NCBI GenBank assembly: GCA_964007475.1
Contig: OZ023274.1
Span: 84,897,936-84,961,935 of the forward strand
Length of the DNA: 64,000 nucleotides
Direction: 5' to 3'
Origin: Hybos culiciformis
Taxonomy: Eukaryota; Arthropoda; Insecta; Diptera; Hybotidae
In this document: positions 13,101-25,579 of the stretch, one piece after another
How the letters are laid out: each line of letters starts with the position of its first letter
Numbering within the stretch: the first letter of the stretch is position 1
Notes under the pieces: generated by a model
Told to the model about the DNA's origin: nothing
What the model saw: the letters and a program-made list of their open reading frames with translations, nothing else
Database searches by the model: none
Position numbers and translations under genes: made by a program

Positions 13101-16100
13101 TTACTATTAATTATATTGTATTTGACATAGGTAGGCAGTAGATACAAGGTTAAATGTACAATTTTGATAATCGAACTGGAAGAAGGAAGAAATATTGAAG
13201 AAAATTTCCCTTTTGTTCAACCATCATAAAATTTTCATTATTTATGAATGTTATTTTTAGCACCTTTTTTACATAGCCTACATATTATTTACATTTTATA
13301 ACTTCAAAGAGTCGATTTTTCAATATATAGGATATCTGAATAATTATAAATAATTATTATTAAATTTCCAACACCACTAACAAATAGGGTTGCCAGTTTT
13401 TAAAAACCCGAAATCTGGACAAATTGAAATTTTATTGGTTCAAATCTGGACAAATCTGGACAAAACCTAAAGAAATCTGGATAAAAATCTGGACAAAAAT
13501 GATATGATTTTTTTTCAAAATTTACCATGAAATAAATTAATTTAGTTTTTTTTATCGATCAATATAATTTTATTGCTTATTAATTCATAATGAATTCTTA
13601 TTATAAATTTTGAAAATTATTATATAATGATACAATCTAAATTATATAAAACCAGTGCATCTTTTGTAAAGAAAAAAGCTGTAGAACTCAACATTTTTCT
13701 AGGTGGGTAGTAGCCAATTCTCAGCCACCTGACTCATTATTTAACTTTGAATGAACAAAAAGAATAGAATATCAGCACTTGCCACTATAAAGTTTTGATT
13801 TTTGTATTTTTCAGACATTTTTCTACATAAATCGGGATTGTTTTATTTAATTTTTTTTTTAATTCGTAGAATAAAGCAAAAAACCCATTTTCTCCTATTC
13901 TCAGTCTCAGCCACCCAAACTCTATTCTCAGCCACTTTGGAGTTTTTAAAGAATTAAGCAATAAAACTCGGTTTTAAGTAATAATTTCGTTCAATTTAAT
14001 TTAATTAGGAACTATAAGTTCATAAAACCTAAATTAGAAAACTTAAAAAAAACTAAAAAATAATTTTTATGCATTATAATTTATAATAAGAAAAGTATAA
14101 AAAAAAATATTTTAATATAAAACGGTAGTGGAACTGAGTTTAGATAATATTTAAAATAAATTTAGTTTTTGAATACTATTTTTTGTTTCAAATTTTATTT
14201 TATCTGCTAACAATATTGAAAAACTGGACAATCCAGATGTCCAGATTTGTGTCACCGAAATTTCTGGATTGTCCAGATCTCCAGATTTGAAAAATTTAAA
14301 ATCTGGACAGGTGCCGAGAAATCTGGACAATCCAGATGAAAACTGGACGTCTGGCAACCCTACTAACAAACATTTTCGGTTTCTGATGATGAATTATAAA
14401 CTTACTGGCAATGGTAAGAACTTCAAAAAGGCAAGGTATGTGCAGAGTAGGTGGCATGAAAATATTGTATGTTGAAAGTTTTTTTTCCAGTATTTTGTTT
14501 ACTGCCTGAAATTATGCAATTGATTTTGGTTTTTAATAACCAGTGTAAAGATGAGTTCATTTAACCAAAATCTGTTTTTTATGGATTCAATATTCAAATT
14601 AAAAGTTGATATTTTTTAAATTATACCATAGATTAAGAATACAGAAAGATGGGAAGCTTCATACGACATTATTTTTGGTATTTTTATGTGAATGTGTTAG
14701 TAAAACAAAATAAAATACGTGATAATTATTAATTTATGAAAAGAATTTTATTTAGTTTTACTAACACCTTCACATAAAAATACCAAAAAAGACTGAAAAA
14801 ATGTTGTATGAAGCTTCCAATCTTTCTGTATTCTTAATCTATGATTATACCTACTTAAGTTTTTTTTAAAAGTATTTATTGCTTTTCAAAATATTGAACC
14901 AAGTATCAATCCAAATAAATAATTAAACTATCATCAATGCAACAGACAATAAAATAAAGAAAATCTATTATCAAGAAATCTATTTCGTGTAAAATTGCTT
15001 GAATTCTAATGGATGTTAACAGTAAACCATGGTATTTTTTTTTGCATAAATCTAAAACAGTATTAAAAATGTACTAAATACATCATGGCATAGTTTTTAT
15101 TGTTTTTAAAAATTTTTTTATTTATGTTATTTTATTTATTATTATTGTTTTGTTTTTCTTTTTTTTTTAAAGAATGATTTTATTTAATTAATCCGGTCCG
15201 GTCGGTATTTTTTTGGGAGTCGGAATAGTCGGATCTGGATGAACATTTTTATTTTTCACAATAAAGTTTTTAAAAGAGAATTTGTTTGGGTTTATATTAT
15301 TAAAAATATTTAAAATCTAGGTAAAAAAAATAATTTATTAACTTAAAGAAAAGAAAAGAAAAATGATGGCATTAGATGCACAAACAAAACGTGAATTAGA
15401 ATTATTGAATCCAACGGCAACAAATTTACCAAATAAAATTGATGTTCTGACACCGCATAAAATTTCTGTTGCATTATTGATTCAACAATATTTGAAGGTA
15501 AAAATTACAAATTATCGAGCGCTTTTGAATAAATAGACTAGTCAGAATCCAGAAGCTCAGAAGGCATTGGTCGATTCGATTCTAACACTTTGTGTTATTT
15601 TTTACACTGACACTGTTGTTATGTTTTAATAAAAATTTAAAAGTTATTCAAGTTATCATTTCTCGGGAAGTAGGTATTTGTGGAAAAAGGAATGAATATT
15701 GAATGAATATCTATCCAGTTCGAATGAATTTAAAATTTGAATCATACGAGTAGTTAAAATTGAGGCATTTATGGAAAGGGATAAGCATAGGTGGCACCTA
15801 GGTTGTTATTTTTAATAATTTGTTAACATGTAGATACATCCTAAATACATAAAATAAAAATCATTTAATCTACCTATGTGAACTTATATAAATTCTTTTT
15901 ACTATTTTTAGATTAAACAATCAAATGACGATATGATAACAACGACAACAACAGCAACAACAACAACTGCACAATTAACATTTGCATCATATTCGCGATC
16001 AACTCGTCGAAAATTTTGTATGCTTTTATTACAATTAATACAATTCCCTGATATGCCATATAAGGATTTACACAATATGTTAATTGTGCCAAAATATCGA

Positions 16101-19100
16101 ATTGATCAGAATCATCTTGAATCATTTGAGAAGTGTATGAGTGAGCTGAATTCAATGGGAATAGAATATTTATTAGATTCATTTGACATGCAAAATGTTT
16201 TGGATAAAATTTTAGGAGACAATTCTGGTATAAATCAGTTCGGTATTGTTGGACTATATATTCGAAGGATAGTTGTAACATTAGATAAAATGTCATTTCC
16301 AGAAATGAAAGCTTTATATAAAAGCATTAGTTTGTATTATGAAAAAGGTGTTCGTGCATTAGCAATTTCGGAAAAAGAACCATCAAATCAAAGTCATACA
16401 GATGATGATAATTCTGACATAGAAAAAGATTTGAACAGTCAAAAAGTACACCGGGAACGAAATACTCAAAGTAAATGGTCTATTAAGCAAGCAGAATTGT
16501 TTATTTCCCAGCAATGTTTATTGTTAGAAAATAATGAACTAAAAGCATTACCACCTATAGAATTACAGTCCAAATTAAATGAAATTCTTAATGATAATCC
16601 ACTATATTCACCAGGGCATTTTGTAACATATATGAATAATTTAAGATTGCGTGATTATTTTAGGTAAAAAGACATGGTTATAAATTTTTGTGATAAACAT
16701 TGATTTAAAGTAATTTATTAATTCTTAACTTTAGCATCTGTTTTTAGTTAATAAACATATAAGTTAATAAATAAACCCTTAATTTTAGTTCATTGGAATC
16801 ATTGTACAGAACTTTTGATCGTAATCCGGTGCAAAATTGTGGAACATCAAATGGTTCTGTTAGCAGCAGTACTAAGGGTTTCCAGTATTCGAGTTTAAAT
16901 TTAGCTATAATGCATGCCGGTTTTAATCATAAAACAGAAGCCTTACGTAGTCTTAAAGAATGTGTAATGTTAGTAAGTATTTACAAATTTAAATTCAAAA
17001 TTGATGTAAATATTAATAATCTTTTAATTATTAGGCACAAGAAGTCGGTGACAAGCAATGCCTAGATTTGGCTAATGCTTGGTATTGTATATTAAATGAG
17101 AAGATTGTTAATCCCCAAGATAAAGTATTACCAGATCCAAATGATTTAACAATGATAGAGTTGCTAACACTCACAATTCAATTCATTGCTAAATTAGCCT
17201 CTTCGTGTGGATATCGACCAGCTGACTTATTTCAAATGTTACTTAAAAGTGATAAAATAAACAGTAGAAATTCTCTAATTGAGTATACTACCAGTTGCTT
17301 AGCAATCCGTGCTGCTTTATGGACTTTATATGGCTGTAATGAGCTCTCATCTGTGTGTGCGCAAATGTTATTGAAATTAAAAAAAACGTGGATGTTTGGA
17401 GATTTTAGTAATAGTGAATCAGTTTGTCAAGTGTTGTGTTCATTAGCATTATGGTTGACTTGTCAAGGTAATATTTTTCATACATTTCTGTAAGTGGCTA
17501 AATCAAATAAATTTTTCGAGCGAGAAAGTAAAAACATTAAACCCTTTAGTTTAAACAAAATATTTGAAATTTTGAAGAAATTTATTGGTGCTTAAAAAAA
17601 ACTAATTATTATTTAAGGAGAGTATCATCTCGCGGCTGTAATGTTACATCATGCTAAGGAACGTTTCCCAAGAGATCCATTATCTTCCAGCTGGATGATT
17701 TGTGAGTGTCATATAAGTATTTCACAAGCGATTAATAAATGTCAATGGCAAACAGCTATGAAATATTGTTGTCAGTTGTATATTTTCAATAAAAATTCAA
17801 GTGTTTTGCAAAGATCATCAATTTATATAGCTCGAAGAAATATGACAGTTGCTCGTCAACTTCTTGATCATTTACTTGAAACAAAAGATTTAGATTCTTT
17901 AACTCGAGTTCAAGCTCTAATATTTTTGGCTTATAGCATGATCAATAGTGAAACAGACATTTCGTCACAAATTTACACAGTTTTAAGTGATGCAGCAGCA
18001 ATTAGTAAAGATGAATATTTGGAATATGATGCTGCTCATATTGATATGATATTTGCATTTGTTTTATTAAATACTAATCAACCATCTAAGGCGTTTGAAA
18101 TAATTAATAATGAAAAATGTTTAGAAGTTATTTTAGCGAATGGTGGAATTTATGATAAAGCTAAATGTTATTTTTTATTTATAAAATGCCTTATAGCATC
18201 TACATTGAATATTAATGAAAAAATGGAAAAATTAACCAATAATATGGAAATAATCAATGATATTTTAGTTTATTTCAAAAAATTAGAAAATCATGCAAAA
18301 GTTTTAGATGTTTACGTTTGGCTAGCTAATCAATTCAATGAATTTAAAATTTATTCGGAAAGAAATAAATATGCGTGCAAGTTCAAGAACTATTACAATG
18401 AATTTAATGTGCCTGTAGAGTATTTAAATGTTTTTTATTAAATTAATTCAAAAAACAATGTAATGTATAATTTAATTGATTTAACTTAATGTTGATAATG
18501 ATAACTATCAAGTTAAGATGGATTTTCAAATGTCGAATTTGCTTTCAATTAATAAAAAATATTTATATTTTAACAAAAAAATTTGTTTATTATTTTTTTT
18601 TTTTTAAATAAGGTATTTTTTTTAATCTCCTTACAAAATAAATTACATGAATCATACACGTCATGATATGTAATAATAGTTAGTTTTTGTTGCAGTACAT
18701 ATAACTTAGTCCTTAGTTATACTGCAAAAAAAAATGTTTCAATACTTTAATACGACAGGACCACGCAGAAACATCGATATTTTTCTAAAGAATAGATGGC
18801 GGCGGAGAATTATATTGTTTTTGTCAGGACCACGCAGAAAAATAAAAACATTTTTTTAAGTGTGGGTGGCGATGGAAAATTATATTATTTTTTATTTATT
18901 TATTTATTTCAAATGCTTAATACAAACAAATACACGGGAGGGCTACCTTAGAAGCCGGTTTTGCAATTTAGATATATTCAGATAAAATGTTGTAGCGTTG
19001 GACCCGAAAATCCTATTTAAAAAACTGGATGTTGAAAGGGCTCCTAAAATTGTCCCAGGGCTCAATTGGGGTGCTATACAACAAATTTCCTAATTTTTAA

Positions 19101-22100
19101 ATTTTGAAAATAAGGAGCCTAGAGACCCGAGATGCTTGTAGGGTACTACAAATTTTGATCCGAAGTACCGACGTGGGGATATGTAGCAAATTTTGAAATT
19201 CCGATTTTTTTTACTACCCAAAATCTGGATAAAAGTGTTTTGATATTAATATAAGTTCGGTACTACCGAGCGAAGCCGGGTATTTCGACTAGTATAATAT
19301 AAATTTAATAAGGAATGTTTTCTATTATATAGTGCACCAATTAGTTTGAGTAAATTAAAAAAAAATTTAAAGTTGACTTTTAAAAGAAAGACTTTCGAAA
19401 GTATATAATTGAAGTAGGAAATGAAATCGGGTGTAAATTTTGAACAGAGAGTCAAGTGGGCTCTTTTGACCACAATTGGTTCCGGAAAATTGAATACAAA
19501 TGAAATATACATTTCTAAGACTTCGTGACGGCACATTAAAAAATAAATTAGACATTAAACACCTACTTGTCGTTTTTCCTTCGATGACTTTATGGATAAA
19601 GCTGAACGACAAATAAACTCTTCTATTCTTTTTCCTGGCACCTTCAAAAATTATATTCCAAATTGCCTTTATCCTAATTTTTATTATTGTTTTCCGTTAC
19701 AGTACATACTTCTTATGTTGCGTAAAATTATTTTGGTACAAAACAAAACTGTTTGAGACATTATAATTACATTTGAATTTGATTGGACACTATTGTTAAC
19801 ATTTTCCAAATAATTGTGTGTAATTACATATTCCGAAAATTCAATTATATTTTTTTTATCTTTTATTTTGATTGAATAATATTTAACAGATATTGTTATA
19901 TTATAGGTAGGGATTATTAATTGACATAATTTGTTCAATCACGTTGCATTGAAAGCTCGTTAATTTTAGGTAAATAATTTATTCATTAATGATTTTGCGT
20001 AATGAACTGAAATTCGCAACATCAAAATATTATGGTTTTTAATATTAAGAAAACGTTTAGTCACAATCTCATATTATGTAATATAGCAGTAATATTTGTG
20101 TAAGAGTATGCATAAAATTGGTGCATAAAAATAATGCCAATTGACTGCAAAATCTCTTTAAAACATTTTATCAATCCGTTTAATTTATTAATGATTAAAA
20201 ATTCGAAAAACGGCTGTGTCATATGTTTATTTTATTAATTTAAACTTATTTAAAAAGTTGCTTTAAGTTTTAAGAAAACGAAAAGTTTTTTTCCTTTATA
20301 AATTTCCTATACAAGGTTATATTCTATATAAAATTATTTTTAGTTAATTTACTTTGATTACGTTATTTATATTACTGTGGAAACTGTATACATGAAATCA
20401 AAAATTCAATGAAACTGCTTTAATTTTATTTAAATATAACAATGTCAAGGACAGAAAATGATGAATAGTTCAAAGTTTACAACTAATTATAAGTAATATA
20501 AAATAATTGGATATTAATTAGATAACGTTATTTGACATGATAAGGGTGTTTGCTTTGAATAAAAATCAAATTATGATTACAACTTAATAATGTTTTATAC
20601 ACTTATCTAATTTCCATATTATATTCTTAGTTATAAATTACTTCAATGACTCCAATCGGAAAATTTGGAAAAATTAAAAACAATTTTTCAAGTTATATAT
20701 TTTTTTTTTTTTAATGAAAAACTTTGAAACTTTGAATAACATTATAATAAAAAAAATTTAACCACAAAAAACGACTGTTTTGTCTCTTCATTTATTTTTT
20801 GAGGCCACAGTTATATTAACTCGTACACGAATTTGTCTGTCTGTGTCTTTACTATTTTCGACACTCTCGTAGACCCACTTTTCGTCATCACAGCGAGCTG
20901 AAATTTGGCCCACAGGTTCATGTCGCGTGACAATTGAATCTATCAAAATTTGAACCGGAAATTTCCATGGAAAACCCGGAAAATCGGGAAAAACCATTTG
21001 AAAATTAAGTAGGTACAAATTTGATTAGTGATAAATCCGTTTCAGGAAAAATGCAGTTTTCCGATTTTTCTGAAAAAAATTTTCCGTAATTTTCCGACTT
21101 TTCCGGAAAATTTTCCGGTAAAAAAGTTTTCTAAATTTCTTTCCGACAATGGTGAAAACTTGCAAAATAAATCGAGGAAAATTCATGTAAAACGCTTTTC
21201 CGGAGTTTTTCCGACCAAGTAAGCGTTTGAGCGTTTTACAACCTGAGACAAAGTTGTAGAGCGAAATGATTTGCATAAAGTTGCTTTTGTGGAAAAATCC
21301 ATGGAAAACCCGAAAAAGCGGGAAAATCATCGGAAAAATTTTCATCGATATGATTAGTGATAAATCTTCAACAATCATGAAAACTTGCATGAAAAATCGA
21401 GGAAAATTAGTAATAACAATTTAGTTAACGTGAAAAAGGCACAAAATTAAAATAAGTAAAAAACGAGTTTTAAAATAAAACTGAGGCCAAGCCGCATGAA
21501 AAAGTAGAAAATAAATTTTTCTTCACACACAGAGGTGGACTCAGATTTTTTGATTGGGACATTTCTCTTGAATATTCTTTCTCTTCATGAATCAAATCAC
21601 TTATTGAAATGTCCCAATCAAAAAATCTGAGTCCACCTCTGTGTGCGAAGAAAAATTTATTTTCTACTTTTTCATGCGGCTTGGCCTCAGTTTTGTTTGA
21701 AAACTCGTTTTTTACTTAATTTTTTATCAAGCCTTCAAAATTACACATCATCTCAGTAAAAGAAAGTTTATGAAATGATAAGTAGTTATACACCAGCATG
21801 ATGTATGTATACAATCTAGATACGAATGTTCTATATTAATACTAACTAAAGCCTTAAAAAAGAAGTTCAAAATTAAAATGTTAAAGGACAAACAATTTTT
21901 TGCCTTAAATTTTTTAAGTAATTCATTTTTAATATTTTAATTTAATTTAAACTGTTTTTATGAGATAACCGTCATATCGTAATCCTTAAGTTCAAATCTT
22001 ATACTATTATGATGATCCGAGGCGTTAATGTGCATGATTAGAAAATTAATTAATTAATTAAAGGTTTTTTGTCAAAGTAATGCATATATGTATATGAATC

Positions 22101-25100
22101 TTCAAAATAGAATTTTAATTTGAAATTATTGTTGAAAATACATGTGAATTTTTTAATACTAGATGTACATCTGAACAGTTCATACGTGGCACTAATTTAA
22201 AAAATTCTAATTCGATGTTCTGAAAAACTTGTTGTGGTATAAGAAATAAAAAAGAAAAATCTCTAATAGTCTTTCTTACCTTTATTTTTCAATTTTCTTT
22301 TTACCTTTATTATTTAATTGTTATGTAAATGTCAAAACAAATTATATACATTGTTTGAGATTTTTAGTAAAAATAAAATACTTATAAGATTTAGATGGAC
22401 GATTATTATGTTTGCGTTTTATTTTTTTTTAAATTATAGTAGTGTCTGTCGCGAGAATTTTTCTATATAATTATAAAAAAAATATTAAAATTAATAAATT
22501 ATTTAGATAAAAATCAAAAATTTATTGTTAAATCAATGTATATTATGTATTGTACACAAAGTATGGACAATGTAGTTATATTTTATGTAGTTATATTTTA
22601 TACATATAAAAGTTGTATGTATTGTATGCTAAAAAATAATATTTAATAGTAAAAATTTGAGACGGTCAATAGTGAAAATTGTTTACCTAAGTACACGAAA
22701 TGTAAATTTTACTAAGTTTGTCTCCTTCGACTTTGTATGAAAAATTTGCCTAGGTATGTATTTAAGTTCATTATTCAAAAATTAAACTGCATTTTTGCAA
22801 TAGAGAGAAAACTCCTCATAATTTAAGTCATAATTTAAAAAAAAAAACCGACTATATATCATTAATTTTTAAAAATTTAGCGCGAACGTTTTATCGCTCT
22901 ATGCTAGTCTTTATTAATAAGAGTTACAGTCTTGAGTTCATATAAATATATCGTAGAAAAAAGCACTTTCACTTTTTCCTGAATTTTCCATTTTTCCGAG
23001 CAGCTTTTGACATTTTTCTCCCTATTGGAGATAATTGTTTTTCTAACAGAATGTACATTTGTTTGTTACACAAAAATTGTTATTGGCTAAATAGCTAACA
23101 AAAGTACGTAAAAGAAGCTCGACAGAGTTCGATTCAAAAGAGGGTTACAAATATAATAGGAACAAGTAAAACCTTTTGTTTTCAAGTTATGATGTATTGT
23201 TCTCAGCTGCGATATTATCCAATGATCTTGTTTAGATTCTATATTAAAGAAACAATGTTTTTGCTAGCGAAATATATGACTGTGTAGGAATACAGTAAAA
23301 AGTAATTACAATCAAACGTTATTACAATCAAATATACTGATTTTGTTGAAATAAAGCTTTTAGATTCAAATATTATAAATATATTTATCCCGCTTGAAAC
23401 TCTAGAAAAAAGATTTACTAATTAGAAAAACTCTATACAAACAATTTTGAAAAATAACAACTTGAAATTTTGTGTTTGGTGAACGTACATAACAAAAGAG
23501 GTTTAAGTTTTGACATTGTTATAATATAAATAATTTAAATCTTTAAAAATCTTTATAATCTAATATAAATAATTAAATCTTTAAATTTTTTATTAATTTT
23601 TCTCTTGGATTGTTTTCCTTATTAATATTATTTTATATTTAAATTTTCTATTTGTAAGTCATTTTATTATATGTATTTTAAAAAAGTTTTATTTTAATAA
23701 ATTCTTATGGAAATTAGTATGAGAGAAAGTCAGAGTATAAAAAAATGGTTTGGCCTCCATGGTGACTAAGCATTCGAACTGAAAATATCGAGAGATATGT
23801 ATAATATTACAAATATTTATGTATTTTTTTTTAATTCGTGCTTAATTTTGTACCTATTTGAAATTTATCAATACGGTAAACATTTTCCCAAAATTTTTTT
23901 AAAATTATTTTAAATTTAATACTCGATTGAACAGTTAGAAGCTCTAGCTGCGTACAAGCCAAATTTTAAAAGATATCACAAAATTAATTACCTGAGGTGA
24001 AATTTTAAGATCGGTAACTCCATAGCGATGTCCCATTAATGGAGAATTAGAATTCTCTACAAATCCTTCACCGACTGTCCATTTCCATAATCGAACCGTT
24101 TTATCACTGAAGATATAAAAAATAAATAACATTAAAATTTTCTGAATGAAATTTGACTGTTGTTGACTTGCAAGGTTCCATCTTTACCCATTTGGCAGAT
24201 GGAACCTTCTTTACCCATTTGGCATAATTTTTTGTCAAAAAAAAAGGTTGTAATTAAGTGAATAAATGAATAAAAAGTAAACTTGTTGTTGCTGATATTT
24301 TTTTTACTGAATTATATAATTTCGAAAAGATAAAATTTATTAATTATTTCGCTTAAGAGACCTTGATATGATCCTAATCTATTGTATACACAGCTAATTA
24401 ATTCAAAATAAATCTTCAATACAGTAAGTGGGAAATTTATTTATTAAATAAAAGGATATGGCTTATGATTTTTGTTTAAAGGTTAAATTATTTGCATACC
24501 TATAATAATAAATTAAATTATCTACATACCTATATGTACATATTTAAAAAGAAAATTATTTAAAACTAAATATTCTCAAAATAATGTTAAATTAAAAAAA
24601 ATTTTAATAATAAAATAATGAGAAAATAACCAGATGTTTGGTTTTCTTTAAATGCAAATTTTTTTGAAATATTTCCAAGTACCTACCTAAGTATTTACCT
24701 ATAACTGACCAATATGATAACCAAAAGGAAAATGAAATGTCGATTATAAGGTCTAATCATTATAATGTCCTAATTTGCTTTTTTCTTATACTTTTTTTGT
24801 TATTGACTTTTTGAGAAAAAATAAAAAAAAATGTAAATTTTTAAGGCGTTTCACCTAAAGGACACGTAATAAAAATATTCAGGATAGTTTATTTAGACAA
24901 TTTTTAAAATTTTTCCTTATTTCTATTTACATTAAAATTTAAATAAAAATATTCTAAATCGAAAATTATTTTAAATATCTTGAGTTTACATATGTGTATT
25001 GCTGAAACAATATGAAACATTAACTTTAGGTTTGACTTTCAGTGAAAGAATTTCTTTTGTTTGGTATTATCCATTTCCGATAACGAAAGTGAAAAGGGGG

Positions 25101-25579
25101 GTCACTTATTTTTCTCATTTTTATTACATTAAGCTTGTTTAATATTCCCAAATTTTAGTCACTTAAAATCATTCACGATTTTGAAATTTTTTTGTTAAAG
25201 TTATGATTTTATTTTTTAATTTATTAATTTATTATTGGATAAAATACTGACATAGAAATATTTATAAATGTATTGTATATTTCACAGAAAGAAAATTCCT
25301 GAAATGCCGGTTATGCTTGCATTAATTTTAAGATTTTATATTTTATATTTTAATAAAAAAAAAATTGAAAAGAAAATGCAATATAGTGCATATAGGACTC
25401 TTTGCTGTCTTTCTGATTTTAGCTTAGCTTTAATTCAAAAACTTTTAGAATATTAACATTATAAAATAATACCTTGATCCACTAATTAATAAAATGTTTC
25501 CCCAAAAACAAAGACATGTTACATCACTTGAATGATTCTGTAAAATTTGTAATATTTTGGCATCTTTTAATTTAGACAT
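10151..25579 (-). CDS. WDSUB1: WDSUB1-like WD40 repeat and U-box protein
   Basis: Seven exons on the minus strand: 25579-25473, 24106-23992, 11956-11835, 11439-11240, 11181-10909, 10854-10462 and 10329-10151. All junctions are GT-AG and the phases match, giving 462 residues (human about 476). Residues about 10-356 form WD40 repeats (SDKTVRLWKW, VDGTVILWNL, TDNCIKIWRI, LDKTIKLWNL, NDKSVIIWDL). Residues 383-455 are a U-box, recognisable from LELICPITHEI, then a split DGFTYERE and TSPMTNL, so an E3 ubiquitin ligase role is likely. The start ATG opens directly into the first WD repeat. The vertebrate protein has a SAM domain between the WD repeats and the U-box; here only about 26 residues separate them. 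Intron 2 is about 12 kb and contains ANAPC5 on the opposite strand. Exon 5 has a basic, low-complexity insert (IGKKRRSKL). Orthology rests on domain order and the ubiquitin-ligase-type U-box. Confidence 0.92.
12141..12211. repeat. Long perfect hairpin, GC-rich
   Basis: Two 33-bp arms, 12141-12173 and 12179-12211, are exact reverse complements with a 5-base loop. The arm contains GGTTGGTCAGTGGGATTTGC. The same 20-mer appears in the middle of the foldback element at 39453-40514, next to a similar GGCGGGCGG run. This ties the hairpin to that element family. Confidence 0.85.
12408..12696. repeat. Array of near-palindromic GCGGTCAAAATTCATTTT units
   Basis: Four or more units of about 70-75 bp. 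Each has the form GCGGYCAAAATTCATTTT, a short centre, then AAAATGAATTTTGNCCGC, with spacers such as CTAAATTGAG. The architecture parallels the GCGGACAAATGTCATTTT units at 39453-40514, with a different six-base core. With the hairpin at 12141 it is probably a degraded foldback element. I could not find a target-site duplication for the whole. Confidence 0.75.
13385..14362. mobile_element. Non-autonomous hAT-like element, 978 bp
   Basis: The ends are TAGGGTTGCCAG and CTGGCAACCCTA, exact inverted repeats. They are flanked by the exact 8-bp direct repeat CTAACAAA (13377-13384 and 14363-14370). An 8-bp duplication is the hAT signature. Subterminal motifs ATCTGGACAA and TTGTCCAGAT are repeated many times next to both ends, as expected for transposase binding sites. 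No open frame for a transposase was found inside, so it would need one in trans. It sits in WDSUB1 intron 2. Confidence 0.85.
14627..14843. mobile_element. Palindromic MITE, 217 bp
   Basis: The ends are CATAGATTAAGAATACAG and its reverse complement. The inverted repeat extends inward about 90 bp on each side (GAAGCTTCATACGAC against its complement, then GGTATTTTTATGTGAA), leaving a short AT-rich centre. ATTATAC flanks both sides (14620-14626 and 14844-14850). A second family member, reduced to the ends only, lies at 1332-1376. It carries no coding sequence. Confidence 0.8.
15363..18441 (+). CDS. ANAPC5: Anaphase-promoting complex subunit 5 (APC5, ida)
   Basis: Five exons: 15363-15497, 15912-16663, 16789-16972, 17035-17467 and 17618-18441. 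Junctions are GT-AG, phases match and the product is 775 residues (human 755). APC5 is a TPR-repeat scaffold subunit of the anaphase-promoting complex, the nuclear and mitotic E3 ligase for cyclins and securin. Diagnostic stretches are LTPHKISVALLIQQYLK near the N-terminus, KQAELFISQQ and LKALPP in the middle, and HHAKERFP further on. The remainder is helical TPR-like sequence. An insect-specific threonine run follows exon 2's start. Two in-frame ATGs sit side by side at the start; the first is used here. An AATAAA at 18551 lies 110 bases past the stop. The gene sits wholly inside intron 2 of WDSUB1 on the opposite strand and so must use its own promoter. Confidence 0.94.
18751..18890. repeat. 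Degenerate tandem duplication of about 70 bp
   Basis: Two successive copies start CAGGACCACGCAGAAA and end in a GGTGGCGATGG/GGCGGCGGAG block followed by AATTATATT. The copies differ by several substitutions and small indels. Confidence 0.6.
20788..21715. repeat. Dispersed repeat, copy A
   Basis: The segment from about 20800 to 21060 (including TTCATGTCGCGTGACAATTG and TTCCATGGAAAACCCGG) is matched in reverse orientation at about 58740-59026. The stretch 21060-21130 is rich in TTTTCCGGAAAA motifs, as in the other copy. The end of the repeat, 21465-21715, is an inverted repeat with arms of about 95 bp around CATGAATCAAATCACTTA. One arm (GCATGAAAAAGTAGAAAAT, then TCTGAGTCCACCTCTGTG) is present once at 58335-58480. 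Open frames here are by-products of the repeat. The family is not identified. Confidence 0.7.

Larger units (their letters stand above)
11957..15362. other. First part of WDSUB1 intron 2
   Basis: Non-coding stretch between WDSUB1 exon 3 and the nested ANAPC5 start. It holds the hairpin and palindrome array at 12141-12696, a hAT-like element at 13385-14362 and a palindromic element at 14627-14843, all listed separately. The rest is AT-rich without recognisable features. Confidence 0.7.
18442..23991. other. Second part of WDSUB1 intron 2
   Basis: Non-coding stretch between ANAPC5 and WDSUB1 exon 2. It contains a degenerate tandem duplication at 18751-18890 and a repeat-like segment at about 18900-19290. 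One copy of a dispersed repeat follows at 20788-21715 with an inverted repeat at its end. The remainder is AT-rich. A phrase near 19255-19285 (CCGAGCGAAGCCGGGTAT) resembles wording found at the ends of insect repeats, but I cannot name the family. Confidence 0.5.

Noticed and set aside
15913..16296. A 127-codon minus-strand frame opposite ANAPC5 exon 2
   Set aside because: A shadow of the conserved ANAPC5 coding sequence, including its ACA-rich threonine run.
20788..21390. Minus-strand frames with PGFPWKFP and FFRKIF-like text
   Set aside because: They fall in a dispersed non-coding repeat that also occurs inverted at 58335-59026, and the composition follows the TTTTCCGG motif.
23100..23160. 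GAGTTCGATTCAA near 23126 considered as a tRNA T-loop
   Set aside because: No upstream A-box, acceptor stem pairing or anticodon arm can be built around it.
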